A stretch of 64,000 bases of DNA from Turicibacter sp. TJ11 (GCF_021497505.1 NZ_CP069349.1:521861-585860), one strand, 5' to 3'; positions 31,820 through 41,421 are shown, counted from the stretch's first letter. Translations and numbers: made by a program. The notes: generated by a model from the sequence alone, not told the origin.

Positions 31820-34555
31820 TTGGTCATTAAACATTTGGCAAATGAAGCAGAATCAACTAATATCACAATTACAAATTTGAAAACAGGACTTAAACCGCAA
31901 GAAATCGAAGCATTAAAAGAGAAATACGGAACAAATGAATTCACAAAGCCAAAAGAACGTGGCCTATGGTTGGAATTACTGGATGTTTTTAAAGAACCAC
32001 TGATGGTGATCTTAATTATCGCGAGTGGAATGAGCTTTTTAGTAGGAGAATATCAAGATGGAGTCGGAATCTGTATGGCCGTCTTACTTGGAATTATCAT
32101 CGGTCGTATGACAGAAGGCCGCTCTAAAAAAGCAGCGGAATCGTTACAGAAGATGACAGGTGATATTCTTGTTAAAGTGCTTAGAGATGGAAGAAAACAA
32201 GTGATTCATAAAACAGAAGTCGTTCCTCGTGATTTAGTGTATTTAGAAACTGGAGATATGGTTCCAGCGGATGGAGTGGTCCTTGAGGCAACTGAACTTA
32301 AATTACGTGAAGATATGTTAACAGGAGAAGCTGATCAAGTCACAAAAGAGAAAGATCATATCCTATATGGAGGAACATTAGTAGGAAATGGTTATGGTTT
32401 AATGCAGGTGACTAAAATTGGTGATGAAACCGAAATGGGTTCTATTGCAAAAGAATTACATCAAGAAGAAGAGATGACCCCATTACAAATTAAGTTAGGA
32501 AAGCTCGGACAACGAATTTCCTCTATTTCATCAGCAGTTGCTGGGATGCTTTTTATCTATATGCTGATCCAAATTTTAAAAGATAGTCATATTCAACTTG
32601 ATTTTACAAGCTGGGATAGTTTTGTTCATTCTTTAGATAGTATGTACTTTGTCTTTCCAAGCATTAAAACAGCCTTTGTTGTTTGTGTGGGGTTAATTGT
32701 AGCAGCGGTTCCTGAAGGATTGCCAACGATGATTAATATTACACTAGCCATGACGATGCAAAAAATGGCGAAGATTAATGTATTAATTCGCAAAAAAGAA
32801 GCTTGTGAAACGATCGGTTCAATTAGTGTGATTTGTAGTGATAAAACAGGAACGTTAACAGAAAATAAGATGAAAGTGGGTAAAGTGTTTGTCGATGGGC
32901 ATGAAGTGTTATTTAAAGACATCGCTAATTATCCATTATTTATTGAAAACTGTTTAATTAATAGTTCAGCAGATGTTGAGTTTAATGGAACGCATCATAA
33001 CTACATCGGAAACCCAACAGAAGGGGCCATTATTTCGATGGTAAACAATCCAAGCTATCGTCAAGTTAGAGAAGAGGCGACGATTGCAAGACAACTTCCA
33101 TTTACATCATCGAATAAGTTTATGTTAACAGTGACGAAACACCAAACGAATTACCACATTTTATCTAAAGGTGCGCCTGAAGTCATTTTGAAGCAGTGTA
33201 AAATGGAGTTAGTCGATGGAAAGGTACGCCCGTTAACTAAGAGTCGTGAAGAAGCCATTTTAAATAAAATGAAAGAGTTACAATCCGATGCGATGCGTAT
33301 TATTGCTTTTGCTTATCAAGAAACAAATCGCAAAGAAGAGTTTATCGGAAAAGAACGCTTTGATAATCAGTTTATTTTCCATGGATTTGTTGGAATTAAT
33401 GATCCTTTACGTGAAGGCGTTAAAGAATCGATTGAATGTGCACGTCGAGCAAGAATTGAAACAAAAATTTTAACGGGTGATAACATTCATACGGCGATTG
33501 CCATCGGAAAAGAAATCGGTATTTTAACAGCAGGTAAACGTGCCGTTGAAGCAAGTTACATTGATAGTTTAACAGATGCCGAACTTAGAAAAGAAATTAA
33601 GGATATTGCGATTGTCGCACGTTCAATGCCAAATACAAAAATGAGAATCGTCTCAGCGCTTCAAAAAAATGGTGAAGTGGTTGCCGTTACAGGAGATGGA
33701 ATTAACGATGCACCAGCTTTAACAAAAGCAGATGTTGGGATTGCGATGGGAATTGCAGGAACAGAAGTGAGTCGTAATGCAGCGGATATTATTTTAACAG
33801 ATGATAGTTTTAATACGATTATTGAAGCCATTAAATGGGGACGTGGAATTTATAATAACTTCCAACGATACTTACAATTTACGTTAACGGTTAACGTGAT
33901 CGCCTTTTTATTAACAATTATTTCACAGATTATGGATCATCCTTTACCGTTTACAACCATTCACTTACTGTGGGTGAATATTATTATGGATGGACCTCCA
34001 GCGCTTGCTCTTGGATTAGAACCAATTCGTGAAGCAGTCATGAAACGTAAACCAATTTCGAAAAATGCAAATATTATTAATCGATTCATGTTACAAACCA
34101 TTTTAGTGAATAGTTTATTTATGATGATTGTGTTACTTTGTCAATTAGAGTATAACTTCTTAGGGGCAGATTTAACGCATGTGACAGCGGGTGCTAATGA
34201 AGAACAAACGGTTATTTTCAGTTTATTTGTCAGTTTAGTCATTTTTAACGCCTTAAATTGTCGAGAATTTGGTTTGGTAAGTATTTTCGTGAATTTCTTT
34301 AAAAATAAAGTGGCACTTTTAATTTTATTTATCACGTTTATTATTCAAATCACCGTGACTCAGTTAGCAGGTGGATTCTTCCATGCCGTTCCGTTAAGTT
34401 TCATGATGTGGGTTAAAATCATTGCTTTAGGATCAACGGTTGTCTTATTTAACGAATGCTTTAAATGGATGTTACGACTGATTAATATTTCTCGTAAAAA
34501 AGCTAAACGTGCTAAAAAGCATGAAGTCATCGTTTCAAAAGAAACAACGATTTAA
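31820..34555 (+). CDS. Calcium-type cation-transporting P-type ATPase (P2)
   Basis: About 910 residues. Order: N-terminal cation ATPase domain (GLKPQEIEALKEKYGTNEF), actuator domain, TM4 with VAAVPEGLPT, phosphorylation site Asp341 in ICSDKTGTLTENKM, nucleotide domain with LSKGAPE, hinge VTGDGINDAPALTKADVGIA, then six C-terminal helices ending in a basic tail. PEGLP and the overall length fit P2A/P2B Ca2+ pumps. The actuator loop reads LTGEADQV, with Ala replacing the dephosphorylation Ser of TGES. The start is unclear: the only SD (AAGAAGGTG, to 31819) abuts TTG 31820 and is best spaced for a rare ATT at 31826; an open frame reaches GTG 31781 without an SD. Confidence 0.9.
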   Translation: MVIKHLANEAESTNITITNLKTGLKPQEIEALKEKYGTNEFTKPKERGLWLELLDVFKEPLMVILIIASGMSFLVGEYQDGVGICMAVLLGIIIGRMTEGRSKKAAESLQKMTGDILVKVLRDGRKQVIHKTEVVPRDLVYLETGDMVPADGVVLEATELKLREDMLTGEADQVTKEKDHILYGGTLVGNGYGLMQVTKIGDETEMGSIAKELHQEEEMTPLQIKLGKLGQRISSISSAVAGMLFIYMLIQILKDSHIQLDFTSWDSFVHSLDSMYFVFPSIKTAFVVCVGLIVAAVPEGLPTMINITLAMTMQKMAKINVLIRKKEACETIGSISVICSDKTGTLTENKMKVGKVFVDGHEVLFKDIANYPLFIENCLINSSADVEFNGTHHNYIGNPTEGAIISMVNNPSYRQVREEATIARQLPFTSSNKFMLTVTKHQTNYHILSKGAPEVILKQCKMELVDGKVRPLTKSREEAILNKMKELQSDAMRIIAFAYQETNRKEEFIGKERFDNQFIFHGFVGINDPLREGVKESIECARRARIETKILTGDNIHTAIAIGKEIGILTAGKRAVEASYIDSLTDAELRKEIKDIAIVARSMPNTKMRIVSALQKNGEVVAVTGDGINDAPALTKADVGIAMGIAGTEVSRNAADIILTDDSFNTIIEAIKWGRGIYNNFQRYLQFTLTVNVIAFLLTIISQIMDHPLPFTTIHLLWVNIIMDGPPALALGLEPIREAVMKRKPISKNANIINRFMLQTILVNSLFMMIVLLCQLEYNFLGADLTHVTAGANEEQTVIFSLFVSLVIFNALNCREFGLVSIFVNFFKNKVALLILFITFIIQITVTQLAGGFFHAVPLSFMMWVKIIALGSTVVLFNECFKWMLRLINISRKKAKRAKKHEVIVSKETTI

Positions 34556-34559
34556 ATTA

Positions 34560-34594
34560 AAAGAGGAATTCAATGAATCATTGAATTCCTCTTT
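34560..34594 (+). terminator. Terminator of P-type ATPase
   Basis: AAAGAGGAATTCAATGA and its exact complement surround a single base; T run follows. Confidence 0.92.
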
Positions 34595-34614
34595 TTTGTG
34601 GTAAAGAGCAAGGA

Positions 34615-34648
34615 AAAAGTCCTTTTCTATTAGAAAAGGACTTTTTGA
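34615..34648. terminator. Terminator of aryl-sulfotransferase gene (minus strand)
   Basis: AAAAAGTCCTTTTC / GAAAAGGACTTTTT stem, loop TATTA, between the convergent genes. Confidence 0.9.
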
Positions 34649-34653
34649 TGAGG

Positions 34654-36603
34654 TTAAAAAGAGACGGATTGATGAATTGGATAAACAACGTTATTTATTT
34701 CAATATAAAGTTCATAAGTTCCACTTAACCCTTCAGCATTAATGAATTGTGTGATCATTAATTGATTTTCGTCAGTTAGTGCATCAGGATTAAACAAATC
34801 AATACACATTGCTGAATAAGGAGTCGTTGTAATTCGAACACTGTACACTCGTTGATCACCTAATCGATTTAAAATCAGTTTAACTTTATCCCCTTCATAA
34901 AAGGCTCCTGTCATCATGAGACGATCTGATTCTTGAGTGAAGTTGATTTGATACGTATCATTTAATTCATTTTCATTAAAGAATAAACCATTTACTTTGA
35001 TAGGTAGTGTTTTTGTTTCTCCTAAATGACCTAGACGTTTTCCAAGTTCAAGGGAGTAAGATGTTGATTCAGGATAAAGGCTCATTTTAGAGGCACGATA
35101 ATAATGAGCGGGTAACTCCATTTCAAAGAGACGTTCTTCATCTAACATTTCAATCATGCGACTTGAAAGGGTGGCATCTTCATAAAAATAAGCCGGTTGA
35201 TTTAAAGCCTCACCATTTAAACTTCCAATCCCACCTGAGAGAATGAGATAGTGATCCGTTCCTAAATCATCAATTTCTGAAACATACGGTGAGTAAAAAG
35301 AAGAACCTTCGTCTTTTCCAAATTCAAACATTTGCTCAATCGTCATCTCTTCTTTATTTAAGTGATAAATAACACCCCTTGAATAATTATCATTGGCACT
35401 TAAGTACGTATAAGGATCTTTTGAACGATTGTTTCCATTATCGAAGATCGCTAAGTTTTGATTCGGTAACATTTTAGCGGAATGTTGTGACCATTGCCAT
35501 TCAAAGTCTTCTCCAATTGGGGTGAAAAAGTAAGAGGACAACTCTTCAGGCCATCCCGTCGGATCCCCGACAATCCAATTTAGCTTCCCACTTTCATAAT
35601 CAATACTAATGACGGCATCTTGATGACGTCCTGATAAAATAATCGCTTGATTTTCTTCATCAAAGTCAACGGAATTGTTGTGAAACCAGTCGTGTTCCGT
35701 CCAATTTTCGCTTTTAGCAGCCTCTGTTGGAAGAACAGTGGAAAGATCCCACGATTTAACGACCTCACCCGTCAAACGATCAAGTTCGATGACATAGTCT
35801 TCAACGGTCATTTTAGCTGGATTATTGGCGGCAACTAATAAATTACCGTTTGGTAATTCTACCGCATCGTGATGATAGCCACCTTCAAAGACGTACTCTG
35901 TATAAACCTTACCTAATAAATCCATCTCCATTAATCCAGCCATGTAATAAGGAGGAGCCATTAATCGATCAGAACTTAGTAATAAATTTCCATTCTTTAA
36001 GCGTTTAATGTCCCAAACATTTTTAGTCGTTAAATACCATCGCACATCTCCATTCACATCATAAGCAGCGGTATAACCTTCAGAAGAGGGCGTGAAAAAG
36101 TATAAATCGTTACTTAATTTCTCTTTATTTGCATTGATAGACGTAGGTAAAGGGAGATCCTCTGGTAACGGATCCGTTTTGATTTGAATCGTTTTCGTTT
36201 GTCCATCACTTAACGTCACGATGATGTCGTTGAGTGAATCTGGATAAAGCCCATAAATAGGAATGAGGTGAGAAGTAGCTGCCTCAAAATCTTGTGTAAA
36301 CGTTGAGTGCTCATCTTTTCCTAAAATCGTTACACGAACAGAGACTAAGTCTTCCGTGTTAAAGGCCATTAAGGCGGTTAAAGGAGACGATTCGTACGGA
36401 TTAAGGATAAGATAGGGATTATTAAAGGTATAGTTACCTTGTTCGATGGTCTCGCCCAACGTTAAATCAATCTGTTGTTGCTTCGTTAAAGTATCGGGAA
36501 TTTGCTCAACAGATGGAGATTTTTTATTAAATAAAACGAGAATAACCGTAGCGATCAAGATGAAAAGTCCCCCTAATAAATACTGATGATATCTTTTATT
36601 CAT
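34654..36603 (-). CDS. Aryl-sulfate sulfotransferase (ASST family), membrane-anchored
   Basis: 649-residue PAPS-independent aryl-sulfotransferase, a six-bladed propeller enzyme that moves sulfate from a phenolic sulfate ester to another phenol. An N-terminal anchor (YLLGGLFILIATVILVLF) places it outside the cell. After an ASST_N beta domain (residues ~45-150), propeller repeats include GGYHHDAVELPNGNLLV, WFHNNSVDFDEENQAIILSG and WQWSQHSAKMLPNQNLAIFD, whose histidines are candidates for the active site. Families of this type are known in gut bacteria. No dsbA/dsbL-type oxidoreductase gene accompanies it. SD AAAGGAG. Exact nucleophile not assigned. Confidence 0.87.
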   Translation of the reverse strand: MNKRYHQYLLGGLFILIATVILVLFNKKSPSVEQIPDTLTKQQQIDLTLGETIEQGNYTFNNPYLILNPYESSPLTALMAFNTEDLVSVRVTILGKDEHSTFTQDFEAATSHLIPIYGLYPDSLNDIIVTLSDGQTKTIQIKTDPLPEDLPLPTSINANKEKLSNDLYFFTPSSEGYTAAYDVNGDVRWYLTTKNVWDIKRLKNGNLLLSSDRLMAPPYYMAGLMEMDLLGKVYTEYVFEGGYHHDAVELPNGNLLVAANNPAKMTVEDYVIELDRLTGEVVKSWDLSTVLPTEAAKSENWTEHDWFHNNSVDFDEENQAIILSGRHQDAVISIDYESGKLNWIVGDPTGWPEELSSYFFTPIGEDFEWQWSQHSAKMLPNQNLAIFDNGNNRSKDPYTYLSANDNYSRGVIYHLNKEEMTIEQMFEFGKDEGSSFYSPYVSEIDDLGTDHYLILSGGIGSLNGEALNQPAYFYEDATLSSRMIEMLDEERLFEMELPAHYYRASKMSLYPESTSYSLELGKRLGHLGETKTLPIKVNGLFFNENELNDTYQINFTQESDRLMMTGAFYEGDKVKLILNRLGDQRVYSVRITTTPYSAMCIDLFNPDALTDENQLMITQFINAEGLSGTYELYIEINNVVYPIHQSVSF

Positions 36604-36795
36604 AATGAACTCCTTTCAAAAAAATCCAATTTCTTTTTATCGTATCATACAAACATAAATTTACACTAATAAAACAGCATTAATTTTGTGTTTTTTCTAA
36701 AGTTAAATCTCATAAGGGGAAGAGATTAATAACATAAACGTGTCAAAATTAATTTTTAAAAGGCTTTAGTCGGTGAAGACAATCAAGTGAAGTTT

Positions 36796-36828
36796 AAAAA
36801 AGCCATCTTAAAGATGATGGCTTTTTTA
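36796..36828. terminator. Terminator of 5'-nucleotidase gene (minus strand)
   Basis: AAAAAGCCATC / GATGGCTTTTTT stem next to the minus-strand stop. Confidence 0.87.
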
Positions 36829-36832
36829 GATT

Positions 36833-38347
36833 TTATTTAATAACTGAAATAAATTGACGATCATCAACTGTCACATGTTGATGCTTCTTAAAGTAATCAA
36901 TAATAATTTCTGTTATTTCAATTTGGATTTCTTTTAGGACAGGGCAGCCACGTAAAAAGTCATAACCTCCAACTCCACTTGAACGGTAATTATTCATCAC
37001 TAAACTATACGTATCCTCAGGTTGGACCTCTTGGTTATTAACGACCATTGACGTCACACGTTCACCCACTGGCTTCGTTAAGTCAAATGTGTAAAACACA
37101 TTTGAGAAAAAGTCGTAGTTATAATGAGAGACTTTTGGCTGAAGGAAACGACGAGAAACAGAAGTTTCACCATTTTCATAATGAATATATGAGGCACAAA
37201 CTTCTAGTGCTTGTTTTAAAATTTGCCCTGTTACTTCTAAAACGACTAATGTATTTGGATAAACATAAGTTGAGACGATATCGCGAACCGTTACGCTTGT
37301 ATTAAAGCCTTTAATCGAGTTGGCAAAAGACGTACATGCTAAATCAGCCTCAGAAACTTCTAATTGAATTTGATTAATAAAGTTGGCAAGTAGTGATCCG
37401 TGAATCGCCATGTCGATACGTTCAGTTGGTTGTAACTCGGTATTTAAGTAACCAACTGGAGAGTCTAACCATGTTTGAATACGCTCTTCAAGTGGCATTA
37501 ATGCTTGATAGAGTGAAGGTTCTGGATTAATGTCCACCGCATTTAATGACGAAGTCACTGTAATCGATTGATCGTCATGTTGTGTTAATTCCACTTGAGC
37601 ATATTTTGCTGCATTATGTGGCGTTTGAATGATATGTGTTCCAAATAACGTTTGATTTTGTAAAGGAACATGTTGATGTCCTGTTAATAATAAATCAAAT
37701 TGTAACTCTTTACAAATCTTATAGGCGATATTTTCTGATGAAGAACTTAATTGTTCATGAGTTTGTAAATCGTACTCAAATCCTCCGTGATAAATCCCAA
37801 TTAAAACATCAACTTGAGATTTTAACTCATCGTGTAAAGCTTGAATGGATGAAAAGGTATCGCGGACTTCAAAGTTCGTTAAATTATAGGCTTTTTCCCA
37901 AATTGGAATAAAGTCAGTCGTAAATCCAATAACTCCTACTTTTAATCCATTTTCCATCACTTTAATATCAGAAGATGCGATTGGTAAAACACCTGTTTTA
38001 TCGACAACGTTAGCACATAAACATTTAGCGTTTAAATGTGTTAAATAAGATTTTAAATAGTTGTATCCATAATTAAACTCGTGATTTCCAAGTGTGACGT
38101 AATCGTAACCACCTTCATTCATCACCATCGCCATTGGATGTTTTTCTAAGTTCTCTGAACTTAAAAATGTCATAAAAGGCGAGCCTTGAATCGTATCTCC
38201 ACCATCAATAATTAATGTATTACCATCTTTTTTATACTGAGACAGGATGTTTAAAAGTCCCATTGGTTTTTCTGTTCGATCGGTATAATCGGTTGGATAG
38301 ATATAACCGTGTAAATCCGATGTGAAATAAATTTTTAATTGTTTCAT
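36833..38347 (-). CDS. Metallophosphatase / 5'-nucleotidase family protein, cytoplasmic
   Basis: 504-residue UshA-like protein. The N-terminal metallophosphoesterase has all signature blocks: YFTSDLHGYI, IDGGDTIQGSPF, VTLGNHEFNYG, GIYHGGFEYD and LLTGHQHVPLQ. The C-terminal 5'-nucleotidase domain follows from about residue 300. There is no signal peptide, unlike secreted UshA, so it is probably a cytoplasmic nucleotidase or cyclic phosphodiesterase like Bacillus YunD. The ATG at 38347 is 6 bases from SD GAGGTG; the GTG at 38356 is part of that SD. Confidence 0.88.
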   Translation of the reverse strand: MKQLKIYFTSDLHGYIYPTDYTDRTEKPMGLLNILSQYKKDGNTLIIDGGDTIQGSPFMTFLSSENLEKHPMAMVMNEGGYDYVTLGNHEFNYGYNYLKSYLTHLNAKCLCANVVDKTGVLPIASSDIKVMENGLKVGVIGFTTDFIPIWEKAYNLTNFEVRDTFSSIQALHDELKSQVDVLIGIYHGGFEYDLQTHEQLSSSSENIAYKICKELQFDLLLTGHQHVPLQNQTLFGTHIIQTPHNAAKYAQVELTQHDDQSITVTSSLNAVDINPEPSLYQALMPLEERIQTWLDSPVGYLNTELQPTERIDMAIHGSLLANFINQIQLEVSEADLACTSFANSIKGFNTSVTVRDIVSTYVYPNTLVVLEVTGQILKQALEVCASYIHYENGETSVSRRFLQPKVSHYNYDFFSNVFYTFDLTKPVGERVTSMVVNNQEVQPEDTYSLVMNNYRSSGVGGYDFLRGCPVLKEIQIEITEIIIDYFKKHQHVTVDDRQFISVIK

Positions 38348-38538
38348 ATGTAACACCTCATTTTAAATTATACCATAAACTTTGATCTCGTACTGCGATT
38401 CCTATGTGTTATTATTTTGATAAATGTTTTAAAACATGTAAAAAAATCTGATTGGATTCAAAAAAAAGAACATGAGACTCATATGAAACGAAAAATGTGC
38501 TAAAATAAAAAGAAATCTTTCATGATAAAGGATGTTTG

Positions 38539-39021
38539 ATGATGATGGAAAAAGTAATTGGCTATCAAAAGTCTGAAATAAAAGACAAATCTTTGAATTC
38601 CTCAGCGAATTTAGAAGAAATAGCATACATGGATTTATTAACGTTAATTTCACAGCTAGACTCAAATCCTAACGAATTAGCGTTGAAAAAAGTTCCAAAA
38701 CTACTGAAACAAACCAAACAAGTTCTTAAAACGAATCAAAAAACAGTGAAACAAACGTCAAAACTGAGCAAGCAAACGAAAAAATATTATTACAAAGTGT
38801 CAAAGGCCATTATTAAGTTGTTAAAAAAAGATGAATTACCTCAGGAATTGAAATTAGAATTAATTAAATTGCTAAATGAGATCACCCTTAAAATAGAAGC
38901 ATGTGATGAAAGAGATAAATACTTTTTTGGTGAACAACATAAAAAAACGATAAGCTATGGAAGTGTCGCCTTCCTCACATTAGCAGCGATTTATGGTGTG
39001 GTTGCAAGTAAAAAATCATAA
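38539..39021 (+). CDS. Coiled-coil protein with C-terminal membrane segment
   Basis: 160-residue unrecognised protein. Residues ~45-95 are a Lys/Gln/Thr-rich heptad-like region (KVPKLLKQTKQVLKTNQKTV, QTSKLSKQTKKYYYK), strongly basic. A hydrophobic C-terminus (YGSVAFLTLAAIYGVVAS) ends KKS. It could be a tail-anchored coiled coil facing the cytoplasm. SD AAAGGA 6 bases before the first of three tandem ATGs. No relative known to me. Confidence 0.65.
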   Translation: MMMEKVIGYQKSEIKDKSLNSSANLEEIAYMDLLTLISQLDSNPNELALKKVPKLLKQTKQVLKTNQKTVKQTSKLSKQTKKYYYKVSKAIIKLLKKDELPQELKLELIKLLNEITLKIEACDERDKYFFGEQHKKTISYGSVAFLTLAAIYGVVASKKS

Positions 39022-39030
39022 TCAAACTGA

Positions 39031-39067
39031 CAGTTAAGAAAGCGACGCTTCTTAACTGTTTTTTTAG
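39031..39067 (+). terminator. Terminator of coiled-coil gene
   Basis: CAGTTAAGAA / TTCTTAACTG with inner GCG/CGC pairing, then a T run. Confidence 0.9.
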
Positions 39068-39163
39068 CAAAATGTGTTTGATAATAGAGAGAATCTTCGT
39101 TCATGTTTTTGTCACCTGAAGAATACATTGTAATAGATGAATTAATAAGGGAGGCGGGTGAGA

Positions 39164-39751
39164 ATGAAGGGCCCAATCCAATATCAGAGGCATTTTGTGT
39201 TACAGGTTCATTGCATAATTAATGCTTTTTGCTTCTTAGTCACTTTTTTGTGTGTATTAATCTTACGATTTAGGATAGGATTGCTTGAATTATTAGCGTT
39301 ACTTCTTCCGATCATCGGAATATTAGCATTGTTTATGAATGAAAATTTAGGAAAAGGGCGAAAGGTTGTGAAAGAATGCTATCTTTTTGGAAGTTTAGCC
39401 AGTATTTTTTCACTCTTTTTCGTGTCACAGGTCTTAGTTCAATTTTGTTATACGGGGTGGTTGTGGGGAACATTTTATTTTCTTTTTACCGGAGCTGTCG
39501 TCGCGGGAATCATTTATTTTTTATTTTTTACTCATGTTCAGCTCATTAACAAGTGCATGAGTCCCATTAGTTTAGCCGTTGCGTTAGTCGTTTGGATTTT
39601 AATTTCCATTGTTATTTATCGATTTTTTTTATGCTACTTTTTTAAAGCAGGATTTATTTTATTGTTTAGTTATCTTTTATGGGTATTAGATATTATTCTT
39701 GCCGTATTTATTTGTTTAGATTTAAGAATTATTTTATTCAAAGGGCGTTAA
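39164..39751 (+). CDS. Polytopic membrane protein, hypothetical
   Basis: 195-residue protein with about six membrane segments, no charged residues in most of them and no recognised motif. Cys and Phe are frequent (CIINAFCFLVTFLCVLILRF). The ATG at 39164 follows GGGAGG by 9 bases; a GTG at 39158 is closer. It is 12 bases upstream of the GNAT gene, which is upstream of a third small gene, so the three likely form an operon. Function unknown. Confidence 0.65.
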   Translation: MKGPIQYQRHFVLQVHCIINAFCFLVTFLCVLILRFRIGLLELLALLLPIIGILALFMNENLGKGRKVVKECYLFGSLASIFSLFFVSQVLVQFCYTGWLWGTFYFLFTGAVVAGIIYFLFFTHVQLINKCMSPISLAVALVVWILISIVIYRFFLCYFFKAGFILLFSYLLWVLDIILAVFICLDLRIILFKGR

Positions 39752-39763
39752 AGGAGATTTATC

Positions 39764-40279
39764 ATGCAGCAAATTCAATCTTTACATCAACTTCACTATC
39801 AACCATTAAAGCGTCAAGATTTAGTATCGTTAGGCGCGTTATATCAGGATCCGTTGTTTACTAAGCATTACGGAGAGATAGAAGAACATAAGCAGACGTT
39901 AAACGATTTAAATCACTGGTTTGATGAATATGAACAGATGCAAACGGAGCGTTATTATTCTATTTTTTCAAATCAGACATGGGTTGGTTTTATTACGTTG
40001 AGTGATTTTGATGAGAGCGAATCGGAAGCATGGTTAAGTATTGGGCTTCAACCTAACGTTTGGGGACAGGGCATTGGTAGTTATGTTTTAAAGGCATTTA
40101 TAAAAGCGTGTTTTGATCAACGAAACATTGAAACCATTCGATTGAGTGTGTTTTCAAGTAACGAACGTGCCTATTGTCTTTATTTAAAGCTTGGATTTCA
40201 AGTTGAAAAAATATACGTGAAAGAGGAGCTTCCACTTGATTTTAAAGAGGATATTTATCAACTTTACTTAAAACGATAA
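39764..40279 (+). CDS. GNAT family N-acetyltransferase (RimJ/RimL-like)
   Basis: 171-residue acetyltransferase of the Acetyltransf_3 group. N-terminal LHYQPLKRQDLVSLGALYQD; motif A, the acetyl-CoA pyrophosphate loop, is NVWGQGIGSYVLKAF (Q-x-x-G-x-G type). The B motif SSNERAYCLYLKLGFQVEKI is typical of RimJ/RimL and antibiotic or spermidine acetyltransferases. Substrate unknown. Middle gene of a probable three-gene unit. Confidence 0.87.
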   Translation: MQQIQSLHQLHYQPLKRQDLVSLGALYQDPLFTKHYGEIEEHKQTLNDLNHWFDEYEQMQTERYYSIFSNQTWVGFITLSDFDESESEAWLSIGLQPNVWGQGIGSYVLKAFIKACFDQRNIETIRLSVFSSNERAYCLYLKLGFQVEKIYVKEELPLDFKEDIYQLYLKR

Positions 40280-40304
40280 AATGAGGGGGATTGGAGGAGT
40301 AAGA

Positions 40305-40757
40305 ATGAAGGGAAATCAAATTAAAAATAGCAACTGGCATGAAAGAGAAAACGAACAGCCACGTTATTTTAAAACGAACGAGTACTTACATTTTGATGAA
40401 ACAGTCATCGAATCACATAAAGTGGCTAGTTTAAGTTTTCATATGGAGGAGTATGAGCGATTAGTTTATACGGAAACAATAGCGTGTGATGAAGCTAAAA
40501 AAGTAACGGTTGGTTTAGTGATTCGTGGAAATGATCTAGAAGAAATTAATTATAAAGTCGCTTTTTATAATGAAGCAGATGTGTGTGTGGATGTATATTC
40601 TCATAATGTGGTGGCAGAAGTGACACCACAGTTTAAACGCGTATGTGTGACCTATCCTGTGCCAAATGGAGCATGTTATCTGAAGGTAGGATGGGAGTTT
40701 AAAGGAATAAATACAGGAATTACATTGTTTAATCCTTCGGTTCAACTGATGGATTAA
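40305..40757 (+). CDS. Beta-sandwich (CBM-like) hypothetical protein
   Basis: 150-residue protein with alternating strands, e.g. KKVTVGLVIRGNDLEEINYK, TPQFKRVCVTYPVPNGACYL and LKVGWEFKGINTGITLFNPS. The pattern FKRV...PVPNGA..LKVGWEF resembles carbohydrate-binding CBM4/9-type jelly rolls, but similarity is weak. No signal peptide. The ATG at 40305 is 5 bases from SD GGAGGAG; an in-frame ATG at 40281 has no SD. 25 bases after the GNAT gene. Confidence 0.6.
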   Translation: MKGNQIKNSNWHERENEQPRYFKTNEYLHFDETVIESHKVASLSFHMEEYERLVYTETIACDEAKKVTVGLVIRGNDLEEINYKVAFYNEADVCVDVYSHNVVAEVTPQFKRVCVTYPVPNGACYLKVGWEFKGINTGITLFNPSVQLMD

Positions 40758-40804
40758 ACCGTTGCTTGTGTTTGAAAATAAATCACTCTTAAACGATAGA
40801 TAAG

Positions 40805-40855
40805 AAACGTAGGAATCTTTAGACGAATATAGTCAGGAGGGTCCTACGTTTTTAT
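40805..40855 (+). terminator. Terminator of GNAT operon
   Basis: AAACGTAGGA / TCCTACGTTT arms with a 27-base loop region, then TTATG. Confidence 0.7.
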
Positions 40856-41032
40856 GATTCATCATGAGACTGCTACGTCGCATTAATTTGATGATGTCAA
40901 CGACAGTTAGGTTAGCACGTTTAAAGCGAGTCTTATCCATTGACACATTGTTATCCTTTCAATCAATCGATTGTTATTTTTGGTAAATGATGTATAATGG
41001 TATTAAATGATGATGTCATAGGGGGAGTGTTG

Positions 41033-41413
41033 ATGACAAAGAAAACGATGGCTATTGTTTTATTTCCTACGCTGTATATATTAGTAATAACGATTCTTTG
41101 GGTTAGTTCTTTTGGACTTAATGTGGGATTAGATATGAAAGGAATAATGGCTGTTTCATTAGTCGCGTTATTTCCTTTATTAATCTTAATCCAAGGTCTT
41201 ATCAGTGCTTTAAATCGGATCAATATAGGTCTATCTTTAGGAATGTCTATTTTATCCACCATGTTATTCATTATCGGTTTACAGGCTGATGACACACAAG
41301 ACTTAATGTATTCTTACGGTAAGATTTATTTCATGTTTGGTATTATCGGATACATGATCGGTCAAGTGATTAATAAAATGAAGTCTATTAAAAAGAAGAA
41401 AGAACTAGATTAG
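41033..41413 (+). CDS. Four-helix membrane protein, hypothetical
   Basis: 126 residues with four hydrophobic helices (MAIVLFPTLYILVITILWV, GIMAVSLVALFPLLILIQGL and so on) and a basic tail KMKSIKKKKELD. The arrangement resembles SdpI/DUF1648-type immunity membrane proteins (the LFPTLY start and mid-helix LFPLLILIQ), but this is weak. The ATG at 41033 follows AGGGGGAG. Monocistronic. Confidence 0.6.
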   Translation: MTKKTMAIVLFPTLYILVITILWVSSFGLNVGLDMKGIMAVSLVALFPLLILIQGLISALNRINIGLSLGMSILSTMLFIIGLQADDTQDLMYSYGKIYFMFGIIGYMIGQVINKMKSIKKKKELD

Positions 41414-41421
41414 GGAGTCAT

